Source: Hinthialibacter sp964556895
GTDB taxonomy: Bacteria; Hinthialibacterota; Hinthialibacteria; Hinthialibacterales; Hinthialibacteraceae
Length of the DNA stretch: 57,421 bases
Assembly (NCBI GenBank): GCA_964556895.1
Contig: CAZKYC010000020.1
Location: forward strand, 1-57,421
Direction of reading: 5' to 3'
This document shows positions 37,601-46,477 of the stretch, one piece after another. A program made the translations under genes and the position numbers. The notes beneath the pieces were generated by a model. That model did no database searches and was not told where the DNA came from. It was given only the letters and a program-made list of their open reading frames with translations. Each line of letters begins with the position of its first letter. Within the stretch, counting starts at the first letter, position 1.

Positions 37601-38836
37601 ATGAAACGGTTTGCTGTAATCTTCACAGCGATTGTTCTTTTCAGCGCTATAGGGACAGCGCGCGAGAGCAAAGAATACGACGCGGACCTTATTTACGACG
37701 AAGACAAAATCCCTCACTATGAACTGCCTGAGTTGTTGGTCACGGCTGAGGGAAAACGAATCACCACACCGGAAGAATGGCGCGCCATTCGCCGCCCGCA
37801 AATTTTGTCCTTGTTCAGCAACTTGATTTATGGCCGCACGCCCGAACCTCAAAGCCCGATCAAAACCCGATTCGATGTCATCAAAACGAACAAGAATTTC
37901 ATGAATGGCAAGGCGACGCGAAAAGACGTTCGCATTCGCTTTAGCAACGCCAAGGCGAAAGCCGAGATGTTGGTGTTGGTATTTGTTCCAAACCAAGCTG
38001 ACAAACCCGCTCCGGCGATTTTGAAACACAGTTTCAACAATACCCGCAACCATGACTTTGATGAACACCCCAACCGTGAGGGCCGGCTGAAAAACGGCTG
38101 GCCGCTTGGCGAAATCATTGATCGCGGCTTTGGTTTCATCGCGGTCTATCAACAAGATCTGGTTGGCCACAACGAAGTCAGTTTTCAAGACGGAATCGCT
38201 CCACTGTTTTATACGAAAGGCCAGAGTTTTCCTAAGGCCCATGAATGGGGCGTGTTGTCAGCCGTCGCCTGGGGCGCCATGCGGGCCATGGACTACCTTG
38301 AAACCGATGGCGACATCGATCAATCCCGCGTCGCGATTATGGGCCATTCGAAGATGGGCAAGGCCGCACTGTGGACGGCGGCCCAAGACCAGCGCTTCGC
38401 CTTGGCGATTTCGGCGCAGTCTGGCTGCGCCGGAGCGGCGCTGTGGAGAAGACAGTCTGGCGAGACTCTTGAGAAAATGGTGACGCGGTTCCCCTATTGG
38501 TTGTGCCGAAACGCCTGGAAGTTTGTCAATCAAGAAGAAGACTTGCCTGTAGACCAACACATGCTGCTCGCGCTGATCGCGCCGCGGCCTGTGTATGTTC
38601 ATAGTTCGACGGAAGACACTTGGGCTGACCCGCGCGGCGAATACTTGTCAGCCTATCATGCCAGCGAAGTGTATCGGCTGCTTGGAAAGAAAGGGCTGAC
38701 TTCTATCGAGACGCCGCCAATTCGAAAGCCAATTATCGAAAGCCAGGTCGGCTATCACATTCGCGAAGGCGGCCACTCGATTGAAGACTATGACTGGCAG
38801 CGCTTTCTCGATTTCGCTGACTATCATTTGAAATAA
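37601..38836 (+). CDS. Secreted CE15-like (glucuronoyl esterase type) alpha/beta hydrolase
   Basis: 411 residues, start chosen at 37601 because GGGGA lies five bases upstream and a signal peptide follows (MKRFAVIFTAIVLF). Nucleophile elbow GHSKMGKAALW (Ser about 250) is the CE15 pattern; a C-terminal EGGHSIEDYDW provides the His (about 391). CE15 esterases split glucuronoyl esters that link xylan to lignin, or related carbohydrate esters. First of a three-gene run with a DUF5060 glycosidase and a sulfatase. Confidence 0.83.
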   Translation: MKRFAVIFTAIVLFSAIGTARESKEYDADLIYDEDKIPHYELPELLVTAEGKRITTPEEWRAIRRPQILSLFSNLIYGRTPEPQSPIKTRFDVIKTNKNFMNGKATRKDVRIRFSNAKAKAEMLVLVFVPNQADKPAPAILKHSFNNTRNHDFDEHPNREGRLKNGWPLGEIIDRGFGFIAVYQQDLVGHNEVSFQDGIAPLFYTKGQSFPKAHEWGVLSAVAWGAMRAMDYLETDGDIDQSRVAIMGHSKMGKAALWTAAQDQRFALAISAQSGCAGAALWRRQSGETLEKMVTRFPYWLCRNAWKFVNQEEDLPVDQHMLLALIAPRPVYVHSSTEDTWADPRGEYLSAYHASEVYRLLGKKGLTSIETPPIRKPIIESQVGYHIREGGHSIEDYDWQRFLDFADYHLK

Positions 38837-38872
38837 AATTCCATTTCATCTTGTGAAAGGATCATCAAAGCT

Positions 38873-40414
38873 ATGAACTTCGTACGAAATAGTTTGGGAA
38901 TAACGATTGCCGTTTTGTGTATTGGTCTCGTTTGTTTTTCAGCACATGCAGACCAAATCGAACGCTGGGGCGTATTTGAGTTAGCCTTAACAGGCCCCGA
39001 TACTGGCAACCCCTATTTGGATGTTTCGCTTAACGCTGAGTTCAGCAATGGTGCAACCCGTGTTTCCGTCCCGGGGTTTTATAATGGAAAAGGAAACTAT
39101 ATCGTCCGCTTTTCGCCAGGCCAACTGGGCGAGTGGAGGTACACAACCAACAGCAATCGCTCCGAGTTGAATAACCAGACAGGCTCGTTTCAGTGTGTCA
39201 AACCGTCAAAAGACAACCATGGGCCGCTCAAAATCGTCAATACCTTTTATCTGGAATACGCCGATGGGACGCCCTTCTATTCCGTCGGCACCACAGCATA
39301 CCAATGGGCCAGCGTGAAACAAAGCATTCAAAAACAAACCCTCGATACGCTAGCAGACAGCCCGTTCAATAAAATCCGTATGTGCGTTTTTCCCAAGTCA
39401 TATAAATATGGCAATGAAACCGAACCGTGGGCGTATCCATTCAAAAACAAGAACGAGTTCACCCAACCAAACGTTGAGTTTTTTGACAATTTTGATCAGC
39501 GCGTTCGCCAATTGTGCGACATGGGAATCCAAGCCGACGTGATCCTGTTCCACCCCTACGACAAATGGGGCTACGCAAAAATGGGCGACGAAAACAATCT
39601 GAGGTATGTCCGGTATATGATCGCCCGGTTGTCGGCCTACCGAAATGTGTGGTGGTCTTTGGCCAATGAATGGGACGTGCCCAAAATCAAAGAGGCCATT
39701 GACTGGGAGACCATCGGGTCGGCTCTTCAAAAAGAAGACCCCCATCAGCGCTTTCGCGGCATCCATAACTGGTATGATTCTGAAGACCATTTTTATGACC
39801 ACTCGCGACCCTGGATTACGCATACTTCGACCCAGACATCTCATTTCTATTACGCTGCGAAATGGCGCGAGCAATACAAACAGCCGCTATTATTTGACGA
39901 GATGAGATATGAAGGCGACGTCGAAAGCGGCTGGGGAAACATGTCGAGCGAAGAAATGGTCAGCTACTTTTGGATGGCGGGCCTTAGCGGCGGCTATGGA
40001 ACTCACGGCGATACATACAAAAATAAGTCTGATGATGAAACCGAAGTCAGATGGTGGGCCAAAGGCGGCCTCTTGGTTGGAGAGAGCCCTGAGCGCATCG
40101 CATTTTTTAAATCTACCATGCAAGACCTGCCCATAAAAGACATGACGCCCCATTTAGACGACAACGGCTCGCCAAAAAAAATAAGCAACAATGTCCATTC
40201 GCTATCAAAAGAGGGTGAAATCTATTTGGCCTATGTCGCCGATAAAGGCGTTACAATTCGCCTTCAACTTTCTGGAGAGAGACCGTATCAATTCAGCGTG
40301 GTCGATACATGGAATATGAAGGTCATAGAAAAAGAAGACGTAAAACCAGGCGAGTTTGACTATACGACAACAATGCCATATCAAGCAGTCCATTTAACAG
40401 TAGGGAGAAAGTAG
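38873..40414 (+). CDS. Secreted DUF5060/DUF4038-type glycoside hydrolase
   Basis: 513 residues with signal peptide (cleavage near SAHAD). DUF5060 at about 27-105 (IERWGVFELALTGPD, LGEWRYTT). TIM-barrel part follows with SLANEWD (about 263), the clan-A acid/base Asn-Glu, and LLFDEMRYEG (about 341), a plausible nucleophile; the C-terminal beta domain (about 430-513) resembles DUF5605. The family contains polysaccharide- and apiose-cleaving enzymes. Stop overlaps the region of the next start (TAGTGATG). Confidence 0.83.
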   Translation: MNFVRNSLGITIAVLCIGLVCFSAHADQIERWGVFELALTGPDTGNPYLDVSLNAEFSNGATRVSVPGFYNGKGNYIVRFSPGQLGEWRYTTNSNRSELNNQTGSFQCVKPSKDNHGPLKIVNTFYLEYADGTPFYSVGTTAYQWASVKQSIQKQTLDTLADSPFNKIRMCVFPKSYKYGNETEPWAYPFKNKNEFTQPNVEFFDNFDQRVRQLCDMGIQADVILFHPYDKWGYAKMGDENNLRYVRYMIARLSAYRNVWWSLANEWDVPKIKEAIDWETIGSALQKEDPHQRFRGIHNWYDSEDHFYDHSRPWITHTSTQTSHFYYAAKWREQYKQPLLFDEMRYEGDVESGWGNMSSEEMVSYFWMAGLSGGYGTHGDTYKNKSDDETEVRWWAKGGLLVGESPERIAFFKSTMQDLPIKDMTPHLDDNGSPKKISNNVHSLSKEGEIYLAYVADKGVTIRLQLSGERPYQFSVVDTWNMKVIEKEDVKPGEFDYTTTMPYQAVHLTVGRK

Positions 40415-40416
40415 TG

Positions 40417-41823
40417 ATGAATCCAAACCGGCGTGAGTTTATTCAATCGGTCAGCCTCGGCGCTGGCGCATCCACGGTTTCAGCCAACGCGAGCGCTGCG
40501 GCGGCGAACCAAACGAGCGCCAAGCGGCCGAATATTCTTCTACTATTTCCTGACCAACACCGTTACGATTGGCTAGGAACAACCAAAGGCATTCCGGTCC
40601 GTACGCCGAATATTGATAGACTCGCTTCACAGGGCGTTCAGTTTCTCAACGCCGTGTGCCCGTCGCCGGTTTGCGCGCCATCGCGCGCTTGTCTCGCATC
40701 CGGGAAAGAATATGACCGCTGCGGCGTTGCTCATAACGGCCATAACTACCCTCTCGACCAGCCGACGTTTTACCAGATGCTTCGCCAGTCTGGCTACTAT
40801 GTGATGGGCTGCGGAAAGTTTGACCTCCACAAGCCGTCTCACAATTGGGGGCTGGACGGCCGCGTCAACCTCGACGACTGGGGCTTTGACGACGGCATCG
40901 ACAACGCCGGTAAATGGGACGCGATCAACTCAGGAAAAGAAACGCCCAAAGACCCTTACATGGCCTATCTTCACGACCACGGATTAGCCCAAACCCACGT
41001 CGATGATTTCATGAGCCGGATGGGAAAAGGCGGCGCCTTTAAGGCGACTCATGCAACCCCGCTGCCTGACCCGGCCTATTGCGACAATTGGATCGGCCAT
41101 AACGGGCTATTTCTGCTGCGCCGCGCGCCGCAAGACAAGCCCTGGTTTATGCAGATGAATTTCACCGGGCCGCATGACCCTGTCGATATCACCAAAAACA
41201 TGGCGAAACTGTATGCTGGAGTCGACTTCCCTCAACCGAACCGAAATACACAGTATGAAGCAGAAAAACATGTGGAAATTCGCCGTAATTATTCAGCCAT
41301 GGTCGAAAACATTGACCGCTGGGTGGGCGTGTTTATCGATGAACTCAAGCGCCGCGGCGAGCTCGACAATACGCTGATTGTCTTCAGCAGCGATCACGGC
41401 GAAATGTTAGGCGACCACAACCGCTGGGGAAAAAACCAGCCTTACCAGCCGTCCACAGTCGTTCCATTGGTGATTCGCGGGCCTGGCGTGAACCAAACCA
41501 AACCGATTGATGGGCCAAACACAACGCTTGACCTGGCCGCGACGTTTTTAGAATGCGCCGGGGCGCCTGTCCCCGCTGATATGGACAGCAAATCGCTTTG
41601 GCCAATCTTGAACGGTACGGCGCGCCAAACGCGAGACTATGTGCTTTCAGGGCTGGCCCCCTGGCGAATGGTCGACGATGGCAAATACAAATTGATCATC
41701 AATTACGGTAAGGAGAAAGAGACCCTGCTCTTCGACCGCAGCAACGACCCGCTTGAAAACAACAACCTGGCTGATAAACAACCGTCACAAGTCAAACGGT
41801 TACGAAAATTGTTGATGGTGTAA
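40417..41823 (+). CDS. Tat-exported type I sulfatase
   Basis: 468 residues. Opens with a twin-arginine-like signal (NRREFIQSVSLGAG). The CAPSR motif (Cys about 86) is the formylglycine site, RPNILLLFPDQH supplies metal ligands, and FSSDHGEMLGDH is the second metal-binding block. Start at ATG 40417 is chosen; GTG at 40414, overlapping the upstream stop, is the alternative, both served by AGGGAG. Operon partner of the esterase and glycosidase, so a sulfated polysaccharide is the likely target. A separate formylglycine-generating enzyme is not present in the window. Confidence 0.92.
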   Translation: MNPNRREFIQSVSLGAGASTVSANASAAAANQTSAKRPNILLLFPDQHRYDWLGTTKGIPVRTPNIDRLASQGVQFLNAVCPSPVCAPSRACLASGKEYDRCGVAHNGHNYPLDQPTFYQMLRQSGYYVMGCGKFDLHKPSHNWGLDGRVNLDDWGFDDGIDNAGKWDAINSGKETPKDPYMAYLHDHGLAQTHVDDFMSRMGKGGAFKATHATPLPDPAYCDNWIGHNGLFLLRRAPQDKPWFMQMNFTGPHDPVDITKNMAKLYAGVDFPQPNRNTQYEAEKHVEIRRNYSAMVENIDRWVGVFIDELKRRGELDNTLIVFSSDHGEMLGDHNRWGKNQPYQPSTVVPLVIRGPGVNQTKPIDGPNTTLDLAATFLECAGAPVPADMDSKSLWPILNGTARQTRDYVLSGLAPWRMVDDGKYKLIINYGKEKETLLFDRSNDPLENNNLADKQPSQVKRLRKLLMV

Positions 41824-41902
41824 TGAAAAGGCCAATCTGAATAATGGCTAGAATCAATGCGGTTGCTGTTCAACGAACTTCATTTCATGTCGGGTGGTAA
41901 CC

Positions 41903-42073
41903 ATGAATAAACATTCGTCTTGTGGATTTACCCTGATTGAGTTGTTAATAGTGGTCGCCGTTATTGGTGCTCTTGTGGTCATCGCTGTTCCCAAAATCAA
42001 ATCCATCAAAGCGATACAGGCTCTCCGGTCGCGGCTGAGTCATAGACCGCTTCTTGTACGGCGAGCGACTTGA
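41903..42073 (+). pseudogene. Truncated type IV pilin/pseudopilin N terminus
   Basis: 56 codons. The prepilin signature is complete: CG|FTLIELLIVVAVIGALVV, with cleavage after Gly8 and the Glu at mature position 5, then AVPKIKSIKA. After about residue 40 the frame runs into the 3' end of the oppositely oriented oxidoreductase gene (stop at 42006) and the sequence loses pilin character. A normal pilin would continue for 100 or more residues, so this is a 5' fragment joined to unrelated DNA. GGTGG lies seven bases upstream of the ATG. Confidence 0.8.
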
Positions 42074-43028
42074 GATAGTCATTGCCGTTGGTTTCAAATT
42101 CGGCGCCGTCGATCATTCGGTCAATGAAGTCGCGTTGAAAGTAATAGCAACAGTCGCCCGCAAAGTTTCGGTTTTCATAGAAGTATTCATGTTGGGTTTC
42201 TGGTTCGCCGAGTTTTTGTATCGTGATGTTGCCGTTGGTATAGAGACGAATGGCGCCGCCAGTCCCTTCCACTAAAAATTCGCCGAAGGTGTAGCGCGGG
42301 TTTTCCTGGTTGCTTTCGTTATAGCGGTTGGCGTCCCACAGCGCTTTGGCGCCGCTCTCGAAGTCAAAGAAGACATAGCCCTGGTCTTCGCCCTGAATGA
42401 CCGGGTTTAACTTACGCAACTGCGCGAACACCCGCTTGATCTCGCCCGCCAGATAGCGGTAGGTGTCGATGAAATGGATGCCGTTCTCATAGACCAATAA
42501 GCGTGGATACTCGCGAAAGTAGGGCTGGCGGTTGAGGTAGGCGTCCTGCCCCCAGCCGTCGCCCATGCGCGAGCGAAAATACATCGAATGCAGTTCGCCG
42601 ATGGTTCCCGCTTCGAGCAGTTTCTTGATCTCGCGGTGCCAGGGTTGATAACGCCAGTTTTCGTGAATGACAAAGCGAATGCCCGCCGCTCGGGCGGCTT
42701 TAACGATCTCTTTTGATTCGTCAAACGTCGGCGCCAGCGGCTTTTGACAGACGACATGAATGCCCAAATCAGCCGCCGCTTTGGTCATTTCAAGATGGGT
42801 ATTGGGCGGGGTGATGATGTCAACAAAGTCAGGCTTTTCGCTTTCGAGCATCTCGCGGTAGTTGGTGTAATGGCGGGCCACGCCATAGTCGTTCATGATC
42901 GGCTCCGCACGCTTCATGTCGCGGTTGCACATCGCCGTGATTTCGACTTCGGGGATGCGGTTCCAGGCTTCATATTGAAACGGGCTGAAATAGCCCGCGC
43001 CGATGCATACGCCTTTCAACGTCGCCAT
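42006..43028 (-). CDS. Gfo/Idh/MocA family oxidoreductase (cytoplasmic)
   Basis: 340 residues starting at 43028, where GGAGGA lies six bases upstream and the ATG overlaps the stop of the MFS gene. No signal peptide, unlike the 6973 gene. NAD(P)-binding start LKGVCIGAGYFSPFQ; the usual EKP motif reads CQKPLAP (about 98), retaining the Lys. Likely oxidises a sugar or sugar acid imported by the upstream MFS protein. Its 3' end is overlapped by the pilin fragment. Confidence 0.87.
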   Translation of the reverse strand: MATLKGVCIGAGYFSPFQYEAWNRIPEVEITAMCNRDMKRAEPIMNDYGVARHYTNYREMLESEKPDFVDIITPPNTHLEMTKAAADLGIHVVCQKPLAPTFDESKEIVKAARAAGIRFVIHENWRYQPWHREIKKLLEAGTIGELHSMYFRSRMGDGWGQDAYLNRQPYFREYPRLLVYENGIHFIDTYRYLAGEIKRVFAQLRKLNPVIQGEDQGYVFFDFESGAKALWDANRYNESNQENPRYTFGEFLVEGTGGAIRLYTNGNITIQKLGEPETQHEYFYENRNFAGDCCYYFQRDFIDRMIDGAEFETNGNDYLKSLAVQEAVYDSAATGEPVSL

Positions 43029-44266
43029 TAGTCGTCCTCCAGTGGTTTGCAGGGTTGGGCCATCAGCCATAAAAACACTGCCAACACATTGAGCGCTGCG
43101 CCGACAAAGAAAAACGGCGTGACCGAACCGGTCCAGTTTTGTAAGTAAGGGAACGCCAGCGCCGTGAGAAACGAACCGATGTTGCCCGCCATGTTCATGG
43201 TGCCTGACACCGTCCCGGCGTGTTTGCGCCCGATGTCAATACAAAACGACCATGACGGGCTTAGCGTCATGTCGGCGCCAAAGATCGCGATCGACAAAAA
43301 GAGGATTGCGTAGAGAACATTGTCCATATAAACGCTGGCGACGAGGCCGACTGCGGCCAAGAGAAACCCGAGAATCGCTGGCGCGCGTCTCGATAACGCC
43401 CAGTGGCCGCGCTGATAGATGGCGTCGACCATCCATCCAGAAAACCAGTTGCCTAACGCGCCTGCTAACAATGGGGCGGATGCGTACAGTCCGGCGTCGA
43501 CGGTGTTGAGGTTGTACTCGGTTTTAATGTAGGGGAACAGCCAGGTCAAACAGAAGAAGAACGTGAAGTTGCTGCAAAAATATTGCACCATCGCCAGCCA
43601 CATATTCTTTGATGACGCCATGGCGCTAAAGGAGAGCGTTTCATCATGTTTGGCTTGTTGTTGGCGGTTGTCGAGAATGTACTGCATTTCGTCTTTGGAG
43701 ATAAGGGGATGCTCTGTCGGTTCGTCGCGGAAGAAGTAAAAAAAGATTAACGACCAGACCACGCCAATCGCGGCGAGAATTACAAAACAATACTGCCAAC
43801 CGACCAGGCTGATCAGCCAGGCGATTGCGGGCATGGTCAACGCCGCGCCGATTCGCGAGGCGGAAAAGTTGACGCCTTGAACGCGCCCGCGCTCTTTCAT
43901 GGGGATCCACGAATAGATTGCCCGCGCCATATTGGGGAACGCGCCGGCCTCGCCCGCGCCAAACAGAAACCGCACGATCAGCATCGTCGAGTAGTTCCAC
44001 GCCGCAGCGGTCAGCCCGGTAAAGATTGACCAAAACGCAACGACCGACGAGAGAATGATGCGCGGGCCAAATTTGTCAGCCAAGTAGCCTCCTGGCGTTT
44101 GAAACAGCGCATAGCCCAATGCGAACGATGAAAACACCCAGCCCATTTGGGTGTCGGTCAGCTGCAGCGTCTCGGCGATATCGGTCTTGGCGACCGAGAT
44201 GCAACTGCGGTCGATATAGAGCAGCATGGAAAGCAGAAACATTAACAAGACTAAAAAATAGCGCAT
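43028..44266 (-). CDS. MFS transporter of the ACS (hexuronate/organic anion) type
   Basis: 412 residues, about 12 membrane segments. IDRSCISVAKTDIA, GYALFQTPGGYLADKFG and LFGAGEAGAFPNMARAI are typical of the anion:cation symporter family that imports hexuronates, glucarate and similar acids. GGGGA precedes the start. It lies between otnC and the oxidoreductase in a minus-strand operon and is the likely uptake system for the sugar acid degraded by OtnK and OtnC. Confidence 0.88.
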   Translation of the reverse strand: MRYFLVLLMFLLSMLLYIDRSCISVAKTDIAETLQLTDTQMGWVFSSFALGYALFQTPGGYLADKFGPRIILSSVVAFWSIFTGLTAAAWNYSTMLIVRFLFGAGEAGAFPNMARAIYSWIPMKERGRVQGVNFSASRIGAALTMPAIAWLISLVGWQYCFVILAAIGVVWSLIFFYFFRDEPTEHPLISKDEMQYILDNRQQQAKHDETLSFSAMASSKNMWLAMVQYFCSNFTFFFCLTWLFPYIKTEYNLNTVDAGLYASAPLLAGALGNWFSGWMVDAIYQRGHWALSRRAPAILGFLLAAVGLVASVYMDNVLYAILFLSIAIFGADMTLSPSWSFCIDIGRKHAGTVSGTMNMAGNIGSFLTALAFPYLQNWTGSVTPFFFVGAALNVLAVFLWLMAQPCKPLEDD

Positions 44267-44362
44267 TCGATCATCCCCAAATCGTCAGTCGATAAACCGT
44301 AACATACCGCGTATGCCACTGACTGAATAGACCAACCTGTTACGAAAGCAACCATCGTTAAA

Positions 44363-44439
44363 GGGTGGGGACGTCTCTATGAGCGCCTGTGTATAGGGCC
44401 TGAAAGCCCGCACCGAAGCGAAGAGAGATATCCCCACCC
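44363..44439 (-). repeat. Palindromic repeat family B, divergent copy B5
   Basis: On plus, GGGTGGGGA and TCCCCACCC form the outer stem; inner landmarks GAGCGCCTGTG and GAAGCGAAGAGAG are the family's in reverse orientation. Lies 12 bases after the otnC stop and inside the same operon. Confidence 0.8.
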
Positions 44440-44450
44440 CTTCATACATT

Positions 44451-45080
44451 CTATTTATACCGTTGTTTCAATTCGTCAACTTGTTCTTGATTTAATTCTT
44501 GCGCTTCATGGGATTTCAACAAATAAACTAACTTCGCCGTTTCTTCAAATTCTTCCATTGAATACACCGCGCTTTCGAGCGACGCTCCAGACACCACCGG
44601 GCCGTGGTTGGCCAGCAATATCGCCTTGTGGTTCGCGGCGACCTTACCGACTGCCTCTGCTAGCAACGGATCGCCCGGCGGATAATAAGGAACCCACGCG
44701 AGTTTGCCTAGTTTCATGATGAAGTATGGCGTAATCGGTGGGATGATGTGATTCACGTTTTCATGTTTCATACACGACAACGCGACGCAGTAGGTCGAAT
44801 GAAGATGGACAACGGCGTTGGCGTCGCGGCGTTGTTCAAACACCGCGAAGTGCATCGGTTGTTCTTTGGTGGGCGGGTCGCCGCCGATGTGTTTGCCGTT
44901 CGGGTCGAGTTTTGAGATGCGCGCCGGGTCAATGGCGCCAAAACAACAATTGGTCGGTGTGACCAAAAAGCCGTCGTCGATGCGCACGCTGATGTTGCCC
45001 GAGCTGCCTCCGGTCAGGCCGCGGTCGAAGATGGACTTGCCAAAATACGAAATGTGTTCGCGCAGTTTGGTTTCACTCAT
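44451..45080 (-). CDS. otnC: 3-oxo-tetronate 4-phosphate decarboxylase (OtnC), class II aldolase family
   Basis: 209 residues, typical family size. Metal ligands in HLHSTY (about 91-95) and a later His in ANHGPVV (about 151); GGSSGNIS near 24 binds phosphate. It should decarboxylate 3-oxo-tetronate 4-phosphate to dihydroxyacetone phosphate and CO2. Its start overlaps the otnK stop (ATGA), and the pair is the standard OtnK/OtnC combination, which supports the specific call over a generic fuculose-phosphate aldolase. Confidence 0.86.
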   Translation of the reverse strand: MSETKLREHISYFGKSIFDRGLTGGSSGNISVRIDDGFLVTPTNCCFGAIDPARISKLDPNGKHIGGDPPTKEQPMHFAVFEQRRDANAVVHLHSTYCVALSCMKHENVNHIIPPITPYFIMKLGKLAWVPYYPPGDPLLAEAVGKVAANHKAILLANHGPVVSGASLESAVYSMEEFEETAKLVYLLKSHEAQELNQEQVDELKQRYK

Positions 45081-46348
45081 GATGTCATGTCAAACGCTTT
45101 CAAAAAGAAGTCTTCGCTGCCAAAGTTGCCTGACTTTAACGCCAGCGCCATCGGTGGTTGGTTGATTGGTATTGCCCATGGAACGCCGGGGTCAATTTCC
45201 GGCCCGATCCGCAGCGCGTTGACGCCCAGGGCTTGCACGACCGCGCCCGCAGTCTCGCCGCCCGCGACGATGAGCCGTCTCACGCCCAAGTCAACCAATA
45301 CTTTGGCAATATGCGATGAGGTTTGTTCGGCCAGCTCGCCGGCTTTGTCAACGCCAAGTGTTGATTGAATGTCTTTGAGCTGGTCAGGCGGGGCGCTTGA
45401 GTAGAACAAGACCGGGCCTGAATCAAGATGTTGATTCGCCCATTCAATCGCCTTGCCAGCGACATCGCTTCCATTGGCGATGTCTAACACATTGATACAA
45501 AAACTTGGGCGCGTCTGTTTCATGTGTTCGATCTGGCCTAATGACGCCTTCGAACAACTGCCCGCGATTACTGCGCATTTGCCGCCGATTGCAAGCGTCT
45601 GGTGAGGTTGATTTGGTTCTGACGGCGCTGATTGCTTGTGGGCTTTCGCCAGCCCATACGCCACACCCGACGCGCCTGTAACGAGTTTCATTTCTGTTGA
45701 AAGAACGGCCCGGCCGATCTCAACTACGTCACCGTCTTGAACCGCGTCAACAATTGCATAGCGGTGGTTGTGTTCTATCGCAGATTGAAACGCAGCCGCA
45801 ATCTCGTCATGCCCTTGATGGATTATTTCATATGGAATTAAACCAACTGTCCCCTTCGTTTGTCGGCTTAACACTCTCACCAGATTTGAATCAGTCATCG
45901 GCGTGAGCGGGTGGTTCTTCATATGCGTCTCAGACAACAGCGCGTCGCCGACAAACAAATGGCCTTTGTATACCGTACGCCCAGTGCGTGGAAAGGCCGG
46001 ACTGGCGATGGTGAATGGTTCATCCAATGCGTCAAGCAACGCGTCAGCGATCGGGCCGATGTTTCCCTTGGCGCTAGAGTCGAACGTTGAGCAATATTTG
46101 AAATAGATAAGCTCACAATTTATATGATTGAGATACGCAAGCGCCCGCAGCGCCTGGCTGACGGCCTGCTTCACTGGCGCCGTGCGGATCTTCATCGCCA
46201 CGACCAACGCTTCGGTGTTTGACCCATCAACATCAGCAAACTCATCGCCTAACAGCAAGACCGTATTCAGCCCCTGTTGTTGCAGTTCATTGGCGAGGTC
46301 TGTCGCGCCAGTAAAATCATCAGCAATGCAGCCCAAAAAAATAGACAT
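45077..46348 (-). CDS. otnK: Four-carbon acid sugar kinase (OtnK)
   Basis: 423 residues. N-terminal DUF1537 motif IADDFTGATDLANEL (about 8-22) and FKYCSTFDSSAKGNIG; C-terminal ATP-binding VAGGETAGAVVQALG (about 362). Phosphorylates 3-oxo-tetronate (or the threonate/erythronate-derived form) at C4. First gene of the minus-strand operon with otnC, an MFS carrier and an oxidoreductase. Divergent from the SMP-30 gene, with a good plus-strand promoter in between. Confidence 0.9.
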   Translation of the reverse strand: MSIFLGCIADDFTGATDLANELQQQGLNTVLLLGDEFADVDGSNTEALVVAMKIRTAPVKQAVSQALRALAYLNHINCELIYFKYCSTFDSSAKGNIGPIADALLDALDEPFTIASPAFPRTGRTVYKGHLFVGDALLSETHMKNHPLTPMTDSNLVRVLSRQTKGTVGLIPYEIIHQGHDEIAAAFQSAIEHNHRYAIVDAVQDGDVVEIGRAVLSTEMKLVTGASGVAYGLAKAHKQSAPSEPNQPHQTLAIGGKCAVIAGSCSKASLGQIEHMKQTRPSFCINVLDIANGSDVAGKAIEWANQHLDSGPVLFYSSAPPDQLKDIQSTLGVDKAGELAEQTSSHIAKVLVDLGVRRLIVAGGETAGAVVQALGVNALRIGPEIDPGVPWAIPINQPPMALALKSGNFGSEDFFLKAFDMTS

Positions 46349-46403
46349 GGATTTAACGATGAATTCTCTGTGTTAAATTGTGTTTCATAAGAAAGCCTGT
46401 TGC

Positions 46404-46432
46404 TTGACTTCACAACACAGACTGTTTATACC
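46404..46432 (+). promoter_or_regulatory. Sigma-70 promoter for the SMP-30/dehydrogenase unit
   Basis: TTGACT (46404-46409), 17-base spacer, TATACC (46427-46432). CTGTGTT at 46368-46374 and AACACAG at 46414-46420 form a spaced inverted repeat overlapping the promoter, a possible operator shared with divergent otnK. Confidence 0.6.
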
Positions 46433-46477
46433 AAAGATGTGAGGAAGAATAAATCCATAGATGACGAATCTGTTGTA

